Assembly: GCA_036489885.1 (NCBI GenBank)
Contig: DASXEW010000003.1
Span: 1,302,001 to 1,366,000 of the forward strand
Reading direction: 5' to 3'
DNA length: 64,000 bases
Source: Candidatus Baltobacteraceae bacterium
GTDB lineage: Bacteria; Vulcanimicrobiota; Vulcanimicrobiia; Vulcanimicrobiales; Vulcanimicrobiaceae
The translations under genes and the position numbers were made by a program. Numbering within the stretch: position 1 is the first letter of the stretch; each line of letters starts with the position of its first letter. Of the stretch, positions 50,370 through 58,318 are shown piece by piece. Below the pieces are notes generated by a model, which did no database searches, was not told where the DNA came from, and saw only the letters and a list, made by a program, of their open reading frames with translations.

Positions 50370-51047
50370 CTAGTGCTTGGCGCCTTGAACCTCGACTTTG
50401 CCCGTTCCGTCAATTAAGAACGTCGTGTCGTACTGACGGATCTCGCCTTCGACATCGATACGGCTGTGCACGTGGCAGCGGTGAATCTCTTGCGCGCCGC
50501 GCTTGACGACGCCCGAATACGTCATACGCAGCAGCGGGGCTTGCCCCGGTCCCGGTACCGACATGTGGTTCATTTGCACGAGCGAGTTGACGATTTGCTG
50601 TTGAATCGCAAGCGGCAAGAGCCGGAACGCGTCGTCAGACTTGTTCTGTACGGCCTTGAGTTCGTCGGCGCCGCGGTTGACCGGCGCCGGTGTATCGTTG
50701 CAGAAGCGAACGACTGCGTCCCAGTCATCAGCCGAAATGCCCGCGAACTTCGTCGCGAAGCGGTGCCAGGTCGTACCCGCGTTCTGCACCGCGTCATGGC
50801 GAACGACTTGCAAGCGAATGGTCATCATTCGCTCGGCGATCTTCATCTGCACCGTGAATTCGGGCGTTGGTGGTTTGTCTTTGAGAACGATCAAAGCACC
50901 GGTCGCTGAAATCTCCTGGCCAACGCCGTCGATAACCGTGTTCTCATCTTTATTCCAGCGCACCGGATACGTAACTGTTTTGCGGTTGTGTCCGCGGCGC
51001 TCTGGACCCTTACTTCCACCAAAAATTTTGGCAAGTTCGTAAAGCAC
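50370..51047 (-). CDS. PilZ-domain protein
   Basis: 225 aa. RRGHNRKTV gives the RxxxR part of the c-di-GMP site and EISATGALI the (D/N)xSxxG part (Glu at the first position instead of Asp), in the order typical of PilZ. The C-terminal 100 residues have beta strands (RMTYSGVVKRGAQEIHRCHV, YDTTFLIDGTGKVEV) resembling a lipoprotein-like or second-lobe domain. Possibly senses c-di-GMP to control motility or envelope traits. It converges with the R3H ATPase gene. Confidence 0.75.
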   Translation of the reverse strand: MLYELAKIFGGSKGPERRGHNRKTVTYPVRWNKDENTVIDGVGQEISATGALIVLKDKPPTPEFTVQMKIAERMMTIRLQVVRHDAVQNAGTTWHRFATKFAGISADDWDAVVRFCNDTPAPVNRGADELKAVQNKSDDAFRLLPLAIQQQIVNSLVQMNHMSVPGPGQAPLLRMTYSGVVKRGAQEIHRCHVHSRIDVEGEIRQYDTTFLIDGTGKVEVQGAKH

Positions 51048-51090
51048 GTCCTCACCTTTCCCGATCGCTCGGTTGACCTGGGTATTGCGG

Positions 51091-51105
51091 CTAGGCGGGG
51101 CCTAG
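51091..51105. promoter_or_regulatory. Perfect inverted repeat between PilZ gene and tmk
   Basis: CTAGGC-GGG-GCCTAG (6-bp arms, 3-nt loop) in the 82-nt divergent spacer. A TTGACC at 51073-51078 might be a -35 element for tmk, but no good -10 box is seen. Could be an operator or a small mRNA hairpin. Confidence 0.35.
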
Positions 51106-51129
51106 ACCTTGAGCGCGAAGCAGGGTGCG

Positions 51130-51774
51130 ATGTTCATCACCTTCGAGGGTATCGAGGGATCTGGCAAGTCCACCCTGATGCAACGCGTTGAACAAGCACT
51201 CCGCGAGCGTGGCGAAGACGTCCTGCAAACGCGGGAACCTGGGGGCACGCCGCTCGGAGACGAGGTGCGCAAAATCTTCCTCGATCCGGCCCAGAAAATC
51301 GTCCCGATGGCGGAGGTCATGCTGCTGTGCGCATCCCGTTCTCAGCTATGCACCGACGTTATTCGGCCGGCGCTGCGCGCCGGACGGACGGTCTTGTGCG
51401 ATCGCTTCTTCGACTCCACGATTGCCTACCAGGGATACGGGCGTGGCATGGACGTCGAGGAGCTGCTGCAGGTCTGCCTTGCGGCGACCTCCGGACTGAC
51501 GCCGGATCTTACGTTTATCCTTGATCTTCCGCCGGAAATCGCCTTACCGCGCGTCGTCGCGCGTGCCGCGAACGGGGGACACGCCGTCGATCGCATGGAG
51601 CGCGAGTCGCTCGATTTCCATCGCGCGGTCCGCGCGGGCTACCTTGACATGGCGCGTCGTTGGAGCCGGCGCTTCGTCGTCGTCGACGTGGAGCAGCCGC
51701 CGGAAGCCAGCGTGAAGACGATCCTCGCCGCGGTCGATCACGCGCGGGTAGGACTTCGCACGACGGCTTCGTGA
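51130..51774 (+). CDS. tmk: Thymidylate kinase
   Basis: 214 aa from ATG at 51130 (TTG at 51109 would add seven residues). P-loop EGIEGSGKST (6-15), the TREPGGTPLGDEVR loop that binds dTMP, DRFFDSTIAYQGYGRG (DRX motif) and a short LID with RAANGGHAVDRME. It phosphorylates dTMP to dTDP in the cytoplasm. The stop overlaps the holB start (GTGA), the classic tmk-holB pairing. Confidence 0.96.
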   Translation: MFITFEGIEGSGKSTLMQRVEQALRERGEDVLQTREPGGTPLGDEVRKIFLDPAQKIVPMAEVMLLCASRSQLCTDVIRPALRAGRTVLCDRFFDSTIAYQGYGRGMDVEELLQVCLAATSGLTPDLTFILDLPPEIALPRVVARAANGGHAVDRMERESLDFHRAVRAGYLDMARRWSRRFVVVDVEQPPEASVKTILAAVDHARVGLRTTAS

Positions 51775-52772
51775 GCGAATTCGACGTCGTCGGCGCCGAG
51801 GGCCCGACGAAATTCTTCTCGGCTTATACGCGCGAGCGGCTTGCGCACGGTTACTTGTTCACCGGACCAGACGGCGTCGGGAAGCGCACCTTCGCGCAGC
51901 GACTGGCGCAATCGCTGCTGTGCGTCACGCCGAAGTCGACACTGCTCGGCTACTGCGGGCACTGCAGCGGCTGCAAGATGGTGCAATCCCGCACTCATCC
52001 CGATTTGTTTGCGACGCGCGGACAGCTGAAGATCGGCGAGCGCGACGTCGAGCAAGGCTTTCACGAATCCGAGGAAACGACGGCGAGGGATCTTGTCAGA
52101 CAATTCTCGCTGCACGCCTATGAAGACGGCTGGCGCATCTTCATTTTCGAAGACGTCGACTTCACGCGCGAGGCGGCGAATGCGCTGCTGGCGTTTTTCG
52201 AAGATCCGCCGGCGCGCGTGCTCTTGCTGCTCACGAGCGACGCGCCGGGCAGATTGCTCGAAACGATTCGCTCGCGGCTGATCGAGGTGCGCTTCCCGCT
52301 GTTCTCGCGCGCGCAAGTCGAAGAGATCTTGCGCAAGATGGGTCACACCGATGCGAAAGAGATCGCGCGGGCGGCGCTGCTCTCGCAAGGCAGCGTCGAT
52401 CGCGCCGTCGCGTCGCTTGGCGGGGAATCGCGTGAAGTTCGCGATGCGGCGATCGCGTGGTTCTACGGAGTCGTGCAAGGCGGCGATGTCGATGACGGTC
52501 ACTGGGCGGTGCGCGACACGCTCGAAGAGGGGCTCGAGACGATCAAAACGCTGACGCGCGATTGGCTCGTGTTACGTATCGCGGGCAAAGAGGTTGCGCC
52601 GCTGGCTTCCGATGAAGCGCGCTCGGTCGGAAAACTTTCGGCCGTCGAGGTGAGCGATCTCGTTCGCGCGCTGACTGCGATCGAAGAAGCCGAACGGATC
52701 GCGCGCACCAACGTCACGCCGCATCTTGTCGCGGAATCCGTCCGTATGGCCCTCGCCGCATGCTCCCGCTAA
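51771..52772 (+). CDS. holB: DNA polymerase III delta' subunit
   Basis: 333 aa from GTG at 51771. A Walker A-like loop GPDGVGKRT is followed by a zinc module with Cys 51, 62, 65 and 68 (CVTPKSTLLGYCGHCSGCK), the four-Cys spacing of clamp-loader subunits. The later IRSRLIEVRF segment corresponds to the SRC motif, but its Cys is Leu, so an arginine finger may be kept while the Cys is not. The subunit helps load the sliding clamp at replication forks. Coupled to tmk by a 4-nt overlap. Confidence 0.93.
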   Translation: MSEFDVVGAEGPTKFFSAYTRERLAHGYLFTGPDGVGKRTFAQRLAQSLLCVTPKSTLLGYCGHCSGCKMVQSRTHPDLFATRGQLKIGERDVEQGFHESEETTARDLVRQFSLHAYEDGWRIFIFEDVDFTREAANALLAFFEDPPARVLLLLTSDAPGRLLETIRSRLIEVRFPLFSRAQVEEILRKMGHTDAKEIARAALLSQGSVDRAVASLGGESREVRDAAIAWFYGVVQGGDVDDGHWAVRDTLEEGLETIKTLTRDWLVLRIAGKEVAPLASDEARSVGKLSAVEVSDLVRALTAIEEAERIARTNVTPHLVAESVRMALAACSR

Positions 52773-52787
52773 GCGACCTACGCCCCG

Positions 52788-52836
52788 GTGTCATCCTGAG
52801 CGTAGCGCACGAAGTGCGCGTAGTCGAAGGACAGCG
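52788..52836 (+). repeat. REP-like element copy 7, variant stem
   Basis: Left arm GTGTCATCCTGAGCG, hairpin GCGCAC-GAA-GTGCGC (6-bp stem, all pairs kept), right arm AGTCGAAGGACAGCG. It starts 15 nt after the holB stop and ends 6 nt before the CoA-transferase ATG, so the AAGGA in the right arm (52827-52831) can serve as its ribosome site. Confidence 0.9.
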
Positions 52837-52842
52837 AGATTG

Positions 52843-53991
52843 ATGCTCAACGAGGACGACGTTCTCCCACTGCACGATGTTCGTGTCGTTGAGTTCTGTC
52901 ACACGATCATGGGGCCGTCGTGCGGTTTCGTGCTTGCGGAGCTTGGCGCCGATGTCGTCAAGGTTGAAGCCGCACCGAGCGGTGACGCAACACGACGGCT
53001 GGGCGGCTTTGCAGCGGGATTCTTTCCGTGCTTCAACCGCAGCAAGCGCAGCCTCGTCGTTGATCTGAAAACCGAGCGCGGAAAAGCGATCGTTCGCAAG
53101 TTGATCGAGCGGTCTGATGTGCTAATCGAGAACTATGGCCCGGGAACGCTCGACCGTTTGGGTTTCGGCGCCGACGCGGTCGAGAAGATGAACCCGAAGC
53201 TCATCTACTGCGCCCTCAAAGGCTTCTTGCAAGGACCCTACGAGCGCCGCCCCGCGCTCGATGAAGTCGTGCAGTACATGACTGGCCTTGCATACATGAC
53301 GGGACTTCCCGATCGTCCGCTCCGGGCAGGCTCGTCGATCGTCGATATCATGGGCGGCGTGTTCGGCGTCGTCGGAATTCTTGCGGCGTTGCGGGAGCGC
53401 GAGCGCACCGGGAAGGGCGCGCGCATCACGGCCTCTCTCTTTGAGAGCGCGGCATTCTTGGTCGCGCAGCACATGGCGGCCGAAGCCGTAACGGGCCTGC
53501 CGCCACCGCCAATGTCGATGCGCTATCCGGCGTGGGGCATTTACGAGACATTTCCGACCAAGGATGGCACGCCAATCTTTATCGGCGCCACGTCAAACGC
53601 GCATTTTGAGAGCTTTTGCCGTGCGCTCGGACGCGAAGATCTGCTCGCAGTCCCTGAGTTCTCGGATAACAACAAGCGCGTTGCTGCGAAAGAGAAGCTG
53701 ATCCCGATCGTGGCTGAGATCGTGCGCAAGCATAGCTTTAACGATCTTGCGAAGATCTTTGAGCGCGAATCGATCCCGTTCTCGCCCGTCGCCAAGCCGG
53801 GCGATTTATTTGAGGACCCGCATCTCAATTCTCACGGCTGGCTGGAACGCACCGAGCTTGCAACCGGGACGATGACGAAACTGCCCGGCATTCCGCTCGA
53901 ATTCGCCGACCACAAGCTCGGCCTGCGCCATCAACCGCCGCAGCTCGGCGAGCACACCGATGAGATTCTCAAAGAGCTGGGGTTTTCGTAG
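52843..53991 (+). CDS. CaiB/BaiF-family (class III) CoA transferase
   Basis: 382 aa from ATG at 52843; the frame stays open 39 codons upstream through the repeat. VRVVEFCHTIMGPSCGFVLAEL, GADVVKVEA, then NRSKRSLVVDLKTERGKAIV and the AGSSIVDIMGGVFGV segment containing the catalytic Asp of the family are all present. It transfers CoA between carboxylic acids by a mixed-anhydride mechanism without ping-pong release. It may supply activated acids for the same type of catabolism as the PaaK-like operon, but no partner lies next to it. Confidence 0.9.
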   Translation: MLNEDDVLPLHDVRVVEFCHTIMGPSCGFVLAELGADVVKVEAAPSGDATRRLGGFAAGFFPCFNRSKRSLVVDLKTERGKAIVRKLIERSDVLIENYGPGTLDRLGFGADAVEKMNPKLIYCALKGFLQGPYERRPALDEVVQYMTGLAYMTGLPDRPLRAGSSIVDIMGGVFGVVGILAALRERERTGKGARITASLFESAAFLVAQHMAAEAVTGLPPPPMSMRYPAWGIYETFPTKDGTPIFIGATSNAHFESFCRALGREDLLAVPEFSDNNKRVAAKEKLIPIVAEIVRKHSFNDLAKIFERESIPFSPVAKPGDLFEDPHLNSHGWLERTELATGTMTKLPGIPLEFADHKLGLRHQPPQLGEHTDEILKELGFS

Positions 53992-53996
53992 CCTTT

Positions 53997-54605
53997 TCAT
54001 CCCGACACGGAGCCGGTAGATTCACGGCGACGGCGTCGCGCTAGGAACATAAACGCAACTGTAGTCGCGATAAACACGAGTCCGGTTATTGCGTTCACGA
54101 TATCCGCCGGCAAGAGCGCCGTTGCGAGGAGGCAAACGGCGAATGGTGTCGTCCACAGGAACGTGAACGTTGCGCCACGCCGCGCACCGGCGGGATCGGG
54201 ACCGATGCGTGCAGCGATGAGGTGCTGAAACCCGAGAATACCGTAGGCGAGCGTGTACGCGCCGAAATACATGCGGACGGCGATAATGTCGCTCATCGAA
54301 CGAACGTAGAGTTGCGTCGCATAGACGAGCAGCACGACGACCGCGAGCCAAATGAAGTTGAGAATCACCGGCCACGGTTTCGGAACGAAGAATCGCGAGA
54401 AGAGGCGATGGTGAAAGAACCACATGCTGCACACGACCGCGAAGGCGAGGACGAATCCGAAGAGCCAGCTCGGGTTTTGCACGAGCGAGATCGCATGTTC
54501 GGGGATGATGAGCGACGCACCGAGCTGTGCAAGACTGAAGCCGATGACGATGTCGGAGAACGCCTCGAGACGATGGACGAAATGCCTGGCCGACTCGTCG
54601 CTCAC
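53997..54605 (-). CDS. TMEM175-like potassium channel family protein (DUF1211)
   Basis: 202 aa from GTG at 54605, overlapping the upstream stop (GTGA). Residues about 9-19 read HRLEAFSDIVI, the RxxxFSD pore-helix signature of TMEM175, followed by six hydrophobic helices in all, the later ones with VYATQLYVRSMSD and FVLAFAVVCSMWFFHHR. Bacterial TMEM175 homologues form tetrameric K+ channels. Last gene of a four-gene minus operon headed by mtnP. Confidence 0.78.
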   Translation of the reverse strand: MSDESARHFVHRLEAFSDIVIGFSLAQLGASLIIPEHAISLVQNPSWLFGFVLAFAVVCSMWFFHHRLFSRFFVPKPWPVILNFIWLAVVVLLVYATQLYVRSMSDIIAVRMYFGAYTLAYGILGFQHLIAARIGPDPAGARRGATFTFLWTTPFAVCLLATALLPADIVNAITGLVFIATTVAFMFLARRRRRESTGSVSG

Positions 54606-55330
54606 GTGGTTCGTCGAGCCATAATTCGTTGCACGACGATCCCGATAACGTAGAACGCGACGAAGCCGTACAGACCATACGGCATCGGCGCGAAGAAACA
54701 ACAGAACCCAAGAAACATCGCGAGCGTGAAGACCTCGGTCTTCAGGCCCTGCGCGAGATTTGGTTTCAGGTCACCTTCGGCCGGGACCGGTTTCAGGCGC
54801 GGCCACAAGCGCGGCACGCTCGCGCGATAGCGTTCGTACGCTTCGCCGAACGTTGTGCGAAGCACCGGCTCCTCGTGATCGATCAGCCGGTTGATCAAGT
54901 ATGCATTGGCGATGAGAATGAAGGCGGCGCCCGACGGTGGCGCTACGAGAGCAAACCCGAGCGACATGAACATGTTGCCGAGGTAGAGCGGGTTGCGCGT
55001 GTAGCGGAACGGGCCCTCGACGAACAGTCTCTCGGCTTTGGCGTCCGCGTTCCATACGATCGAGGCTTGCAAGTAACTCGAACCGGAGAGGCGGATCAAA
55101 AAGCACATCAGCACGCACAAGAGCGCGAACAAAAACAGCGCGTTGATCGTCGCGTCGCCACCAGCGAGCGAACCAATGAGCACGATCGTCGGTACATACG
55201 GCGTATTCGAGAAGCCGTCGACAACGATCGGAATCCAAAAGCCGGCACCGTACAGCATGCCGAAGACGCTCGAGCGGTTTCGATACCACCACGGCGATTG
55301 CGGCGCACCGGTACCCGGCGTCTCGATCAT
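54602..55330 (-). CDS. Isoprenylcysteine carboxyl methyltransferase/PEMT-like membrane methyltransferase
   Basis: 242 aa, about six membrane helices. EGPFRYTRNPLYLGNMFMSLGF is the SAM-binding signature of the ICMT/PEMT superfamily; EEPVLRTTFGEAYERYRASVPR carries the conserved EE...FG..Y..Y...V motif. The methyl acceptor in bacteria is usually a lipid or another membrane compound and is not known here. It starts 1 nt after the preceding stop. Confidence 0.83.
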   Translation of the reverse strand: MIETPGTGAPQSPWWYRNRSSVFGMLYGAGFWIPIVVDGFSNTPYVPTIVLIGSLAGGDATINALFLFALLCVLMCFLIRLSGSSYLQASIVWNADAKAERLFVEGPFRYTRNPLYLGNMFMSLGFALVAPPSGAAFILIANAYLINRLIDHEEPVLRTTFGEAYERYRASVPRLWPRLKPVPAEGDLKPNLAQGLKTEVFTLAMFLGFCCFFAPMPYGLYGFVAFYVIGIVVQRIMARRTT

Positions 55331-55331
55331 C

Positions 55332-56021
55332 TCAGAAGCGGCGTCGAACGAATGCTACGTTGGTATACGAACGGGCCAGAACGAGGGCAAAGTAACCGAG
55401 AACGATCGCACGAAACGCGGCGGCGATCAAATACGAAACAGTAGGTGACAATCCGAAAATGACGGCGTAGCTCGGAATGAGCACGGATCCGAGCGCCCAG
55501 TAGAAGATCAGAAAGAAAACCGCTAACCCGATCGGTTGAAGATAGCTTTCGCGAACGCGCTCGATGCTCGTGTTGAGCGCCATGAATCCGGGGATCCCAC
55601 CGATTGCGGCCGCCGGTATCGTGTAGATCAAGAAGAAGAACGCGATCACGAAGAGTGCTTCACCCAAGATCGGACTGATGAACGAGCCGATCTGCAGCGC
55701 AATGTAGACGATGAAATTCAAGCCGAGCGCGGCCATGAAGATGTCGCCGGCTTTGCGGCGCCCCTCTTCCCAACCGTCTTCGAAAGAGCCCTTCCCGCTA
55801 CGCCACACGTGATCGGCGATGATCACCGATATGCCCAGGCCGAAGCAATTGAAGAGGAAGATCAAGAGCGCAAGGATGCCGCCGGTAATGCCACCCAGCG
55901 CATCACCCGAGACCTGTGCCCCGCCGAATTCTTGCACCAGCACGCCGAGGACGCCCGTAAAGAGCGGCGCCAGCAGCAATGCTGGATTGCGGAACAGCAG
56001 CGGGATCGCTTGGAGATACAC
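55332..56021 (-). CDS. Polytopic membrane protein of unknown family
   Basis: 229 aa from GTG at 56021, 1 nt after the mtnP stop. Five or six hydrophobic helices; the cytoplasmic loop after helix 2 (ADHVWRSGKGSFEDGWEEGR) and AAIGGIPGFMALNTSIERV are the only distinctive parts. The layout resembles DUF4013-type membrane proteins but I cannot confirm the family. Confidence 0.65.
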   Translation of the reverse strand: MYLQAIPLLFRNPALLLAPLFTGVLGVLVQEFGGAQVSGDALGGITGGILALLIFLFNCFGLGISVIIADHVWRSGKGSFEDGWEEGRRKAGDIFMAALGLNFIVYIALQIGSFISPILGEALFVIAFFFLIYTIPAAAIGGIPGFMALNTSIERVRESYLQPIGLAVFFLIFYWALGSVLIPSYAVIFGLSPTVSYLIAAAFRAIVLGYFALVLARSYTNVAFVRRRF

Positions 56022-56022
56022 T

Positions 56023-56829
56023 TTAGAAGCGCGCGCCTTCGAGCGCCGAGCTGCACTTGCACGAATGCTGCTTAGGCGTTGCAGAGATAATGCCGAAGAT
56101 AGCCTTCTTCACGCGTTCGTTATTGCTCGCGAAGACTTTCATGACTTCTTCGTGCGAAACGGGCTTGACGCCGGGCATCCCTTCGAGCCCGACGTCGTAG
56201 TCCGTGATCAGCGAGATGTTGACGTAGCAGATCTCCAGCTCGCGTGCGAGATAACACTCGGGATACTGCGTCATGTTGATGACTTCCCAACCGTGGCTCG
56301 AGAACCACTTCGATTCCGCGCGCGTCGAGAAGCGCGGCCCCTGAATGACGACGACAGTACCGTGGTCGTGCGTAGTAATGCCGATCTTTTTTAGCTCGGC
56401 GATTGCAATCTCACGCAGTTGCGGACAATACGGATCGGCAAACGAGATGTGCGTCGTGATCGGGCCATCGTAAAACGTGTCCTTGCGGCCGGTCGTACGA
56501 TCGACGACCTGATCGCACACGACCATCTCGCCGGGCGCGACTTTGGGATCGAGCGAGCCGCATGCGGTCGGGCCGATGATGCGCGCAACGCCGAGCTCTT
56601 TCATCGCCCAGAGATTTGCGCGGTAGTTGATCGCCTGCGGCGGAAAGCGATGATCTTTGCCGTGACGCGGAAGAAACGCGACTTTCTTTCCGGCGACTTC
56701 CCCAAGTGCAACTTTATCGCTCGGGGCGCCGTAGGGCGTTTCAATCCAGACTTCGCGCGCGTTCTCTATTAGCGAGTAAAAGCCGGATCCACCAAAAACG
56801 CCGATCTCGGCGCTGTCTTTAGCCACCAT
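56023..56829 (-). CDS. mtnP: S-methyl-5'-thioadenosine phosphorylase
   Basis: 268 aa. GVFGGSGFYSL (phosphate loop), FLPRHGKDHRFPPQAINYRANLWA read as two adjacent motifs, GPTACGSLDPKVAPGEMVV, QGPRFSTRAESKWF and the MTQYPECYLARE segment that recognises the base and thiomethyl side. It cleaves methylthioadenosine to adenine and methylthioribose-1-phosphate, which recycles by-products of polyamine synthesis; the decarboxylase at 43753 could supply the polyamine precursor. Heads a four-gene operon with membrane proteins. Confidence 0.94.
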   Translation of the reverse strand: MVAKDSAEIGVFGGSGFYSLIENAREVWIETPYGAPSDKVALGEVAGKKVAFLPRHGKDHRFPPQAINYRANLWAMKELGVARIIGPTACGSLDPKVAPGEMVVCDQVVDRTTGRKDTFYDGPITTHISFADPYCPQLREIAIAELKKIGITTHDHGTVVVIQGPRFSTRAESKWFSSHGWEVINMTQYPECYLARELEICYVNISLITDYDVGLEGMPGVKPVSHEEVMKVFASNNERVKKAIFGIISATPKQHSCKCSSALEGARF

Positions 56830-56881
56830 CTCTCCTTATCGTTGGACGGCGACCAGGTTACGGCAGGCGCGTCGCCCTCTC

Positions 56882-56906
56882 TTGTCACCCCGAGCGAAAT
56901 CGAGGC
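56882..56906 (+). repeat. Degenerate REP-like element remnant
   Basis: TTGTCACCCCGAGCG is followed directly by AAATCGAGG: the left arm and part of the right arm remain but the central hairpin is gone. It lies between mtnP and the padR promoter. Confidence 0.6.
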
Positions 56907-56921
56907 TCGGCCGATATACTC

Positions 56922-57008
56922 TTGACAGATCACGATATATCGCGATAGGATGCCGATAGGCCTATGCGATAGGCTGGAAAGGATCACTTTGAAGGCGGAC
57001 GGCATCAT
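56922..57008 (+). promoter_or_regulatory. padR promoter with palindromes and three CGATAGG repeats
   Basis: TTGACA at 56922-56927 and TAGGAT at 56946-56951 (18-bp spacer). Overlapping perfect palindromes CGATATATCG (56933-56942) and TATCGCGATA (56938-56947) sit on the core promoter; ATAGGCCTAT (56956-56965) and GCCTA-tgcga-TAGGC (56960-56974) follow. CGATAGG occurs at 56943, 56954 and 56967. A dimeric repressor, most simply PadR itself, probably binds here. Confidence 0.65.
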
Positions 57009-57518
57009 ATGAGACACGGTCGCCGGCACATGCACCGCATGTGGCGACAAATGGCCCGCGAAGGCGGCGCCGGCTTCGATGGCGAGCCCCGCGTACGCCG
57101 CGGCGACGTGAAGTTTCTGTTGCTCAGCGCGCTCACGAAGCGCCCGATGCACGGCTACGACATCATGCAAGATCTCGAGGAGCAATATCAGGGACGCTAT
57201 CGTCCCAGCCCCGGATCCGTTTATCCGACGCTGCAGATGCTAGAAGACGGCGGCTTCGTAACGAGCCAAGTCATCGACGGAAAGCGCGTCTACGAAATCA
57301 CCGACGCCGGACGCACGCTTCTCGAAGAGCGCGGCACCGTCGAAGACGAGTCCGCGCCCGGTGCGGAATGGGGCGAGCTCGGCGAGGCCGTACGTAAGTT
57401 CATGGCCGCAGTCCAGCAAGGGCTGCGTCAACTCGATGACCGCAAGACGCGCCAGCGCATCAAAGAAGTCCTCGACGCTGCGCGCAAAGAGATCTACTCG
57501 ATCCTCCAAGACGACTGA
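57009..57518 (+). CDS. PadR-family transcriptional regulator
   Basis: 169 aa. A charged N-terminal tail (RHGRRHMHRMWRQMAREGG) precedes the PadR winged helix at about 30-110: GDVKFLLLSALTKRPMHGYD, then SPGSVYPTLQMLEDGGFVTS and KRVYEITDAGRTLLEE. The C-terminal helices (about 120-169) mediate dimerisation. His-rich PadR proteins of this type often control efflux pumps. No transporter is next to it; the elaborate promoter suggests autoregulation. Confidence 0.9.
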   Translation: MRHGRRHMHRMWRQMAREGGAGFDGEPRVRRGDVKFLLLSALTKRPMHGYDIMQDLEEQYQGRYRPSPGSVYPTLQMLEDGGFVTSQVIDGKRVYEITDAGRTLLEERGTVEDESAPGAEWGELGEAVRKFMAAVQQGLRQLDDRKTRQRIKEVLDAARKEIYSILQDD

Positions 57519-57524
57519 TCCATC

Positions 57525-57845
57525 ATGAGCGCTGTGAACGAACCGCTCCACCACTTATGCGAAGACCTTTTCGACTCAGGTATCGACGATGAACGAATCG
57601 CCGAAATCACCGCCCTGTATGCAGACGCTCTAAAGCGACGAACGTCCGAAGTCTGGATGGCATTCTACGATGCAATGTTCCAAGCACTTCGGGCGTTGGC
57701 CGTGCGTCCTGCTGGATTCAGTCAGCGGGAAGCGCGAGAATCGCTCCTACGCATCGTCGAGGACGATCTCGGGCGCACACTATTCGGAAACGCCGTCTCA
57801 GAACTCCGCGATCAGCTAAATCCTAGGCTGGGTTACTCCACGTAA
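57525..57845 (+). CDS. Hypothetical helical protein downstream of padR
   Basis: 106 aa, 6 nt after padR and so probably co-transcribed. All-helical with DDERIAEITALYADALKRRT and REARESLLRIVEDDLGRTLF; no membrane segment or motif. The 3' end overlaps the convergent ABM gene by 23 nt. Function unknown; could be an accessory protein of the regulator. Confidence 0.6.
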   Translation: MSAVNEPLHHLCEDLFDSGIDDERIAEITALYADALKRRTSEVWMAFYDAMFQALRALAVRPAGFSQREARESLLRIVEDDLGRTLFGNAVSELRDQLNPRLGYST

Positions 57846-58122
57846 AGTTGCGGCGCCTCACGCTCTTGACGAGCGGTTTGCGCGCCGCATCGAATTTTGC
57901 ATAGTGCGGCGTCTGACGGTGCGCATCGTAGCCGCCCTCGTCGACGTAGATCTCGTAGAGTACGACCGTGTCTTTCGTGTCGTCCGGACGCAGCACGTCA
58001 AAGCGTAAGCATCCCGGTTCGTTGCGCGAATTGGTCGCGTTCTCGACGACTATTTTCAAGAACTCGTCGAGTGCGCCGTCGTTGATGACGAACTCCACCT
58101 CGAGCACGTACTGCTTAGCCAC
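57823..58122 (-). CDS. ABM-fold monooxygenase, LsrG-like
   Basis: 99 aa from GTG at 58122 with AAAGG about 10 nt upstream; the frame is open to 58266 without a ribosome site. VLEVEFVINDGALDEFLKIV, NEPGCLRFDVLRPDD and VVLYEIYVDEGGYDAHRQTP are the three conserved strands of LsrG/YgiN-type ABM proteins; the His in the last motif is typical. Last gene of a chain of overlapping genes with the FAD monooxygenase. Confidence 0.8.
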   Translation of the reverse strand: MAKQYVLEVEFVINDGALDEFLKIVVENATNSRNEPGCLRFDVLRPDDTKDTVVLYEIYVDEGGYDAHRQTPHYAKFDAARKPLVKSVRRRNFTWSNPA

Positions 58123-58192
58123 CAGACCCAGCCTTTCTATTTGAGGACGTGTTTCGTTAACCACGACGAGAGAAGCATGAGATATGCCGGCG

Positions 58193-58318
58193 CTACCGGC
58201 GCGTCGTTCCAGAGTGATTGCGGGACAACGGTGCGCCGGCGGGATATCCGGAAACGTGCCAGGCACCGGCGCCGAGGGTGCAGCAGAGCACGGCCACGAG
58301 CAACGCCATTCGTTTCAT
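58193..58318 (-). CDS. Possible short exported peptide
   Basis: 41 codons: MKRMALLVAVLCCTLGAGAW, then HVSGYPAGAPLSRNHS and GTTRR before TAG. The N-terminal 20 residues look like a signal peptide. The ATG overlaps the stop of the FAD monooxygenase gene (ATGA at 58318-58315), the same type of overlap used elsewhere in the operon, which is the main support. It may be a decayed remnant of a longer secreted protein. Confidence 0.35.
   Translation of the reverse strand: MKRMALLVAVLCCTLGAGAWHVSGYPAGAPLSRNHSGTTRR

Noticed and set aside
58123-58266. N-terminal extension of the ABM gene
   Set aside because: No ribosome site and non-family sequence; the GTG at 58122 begins the conserved first strand.
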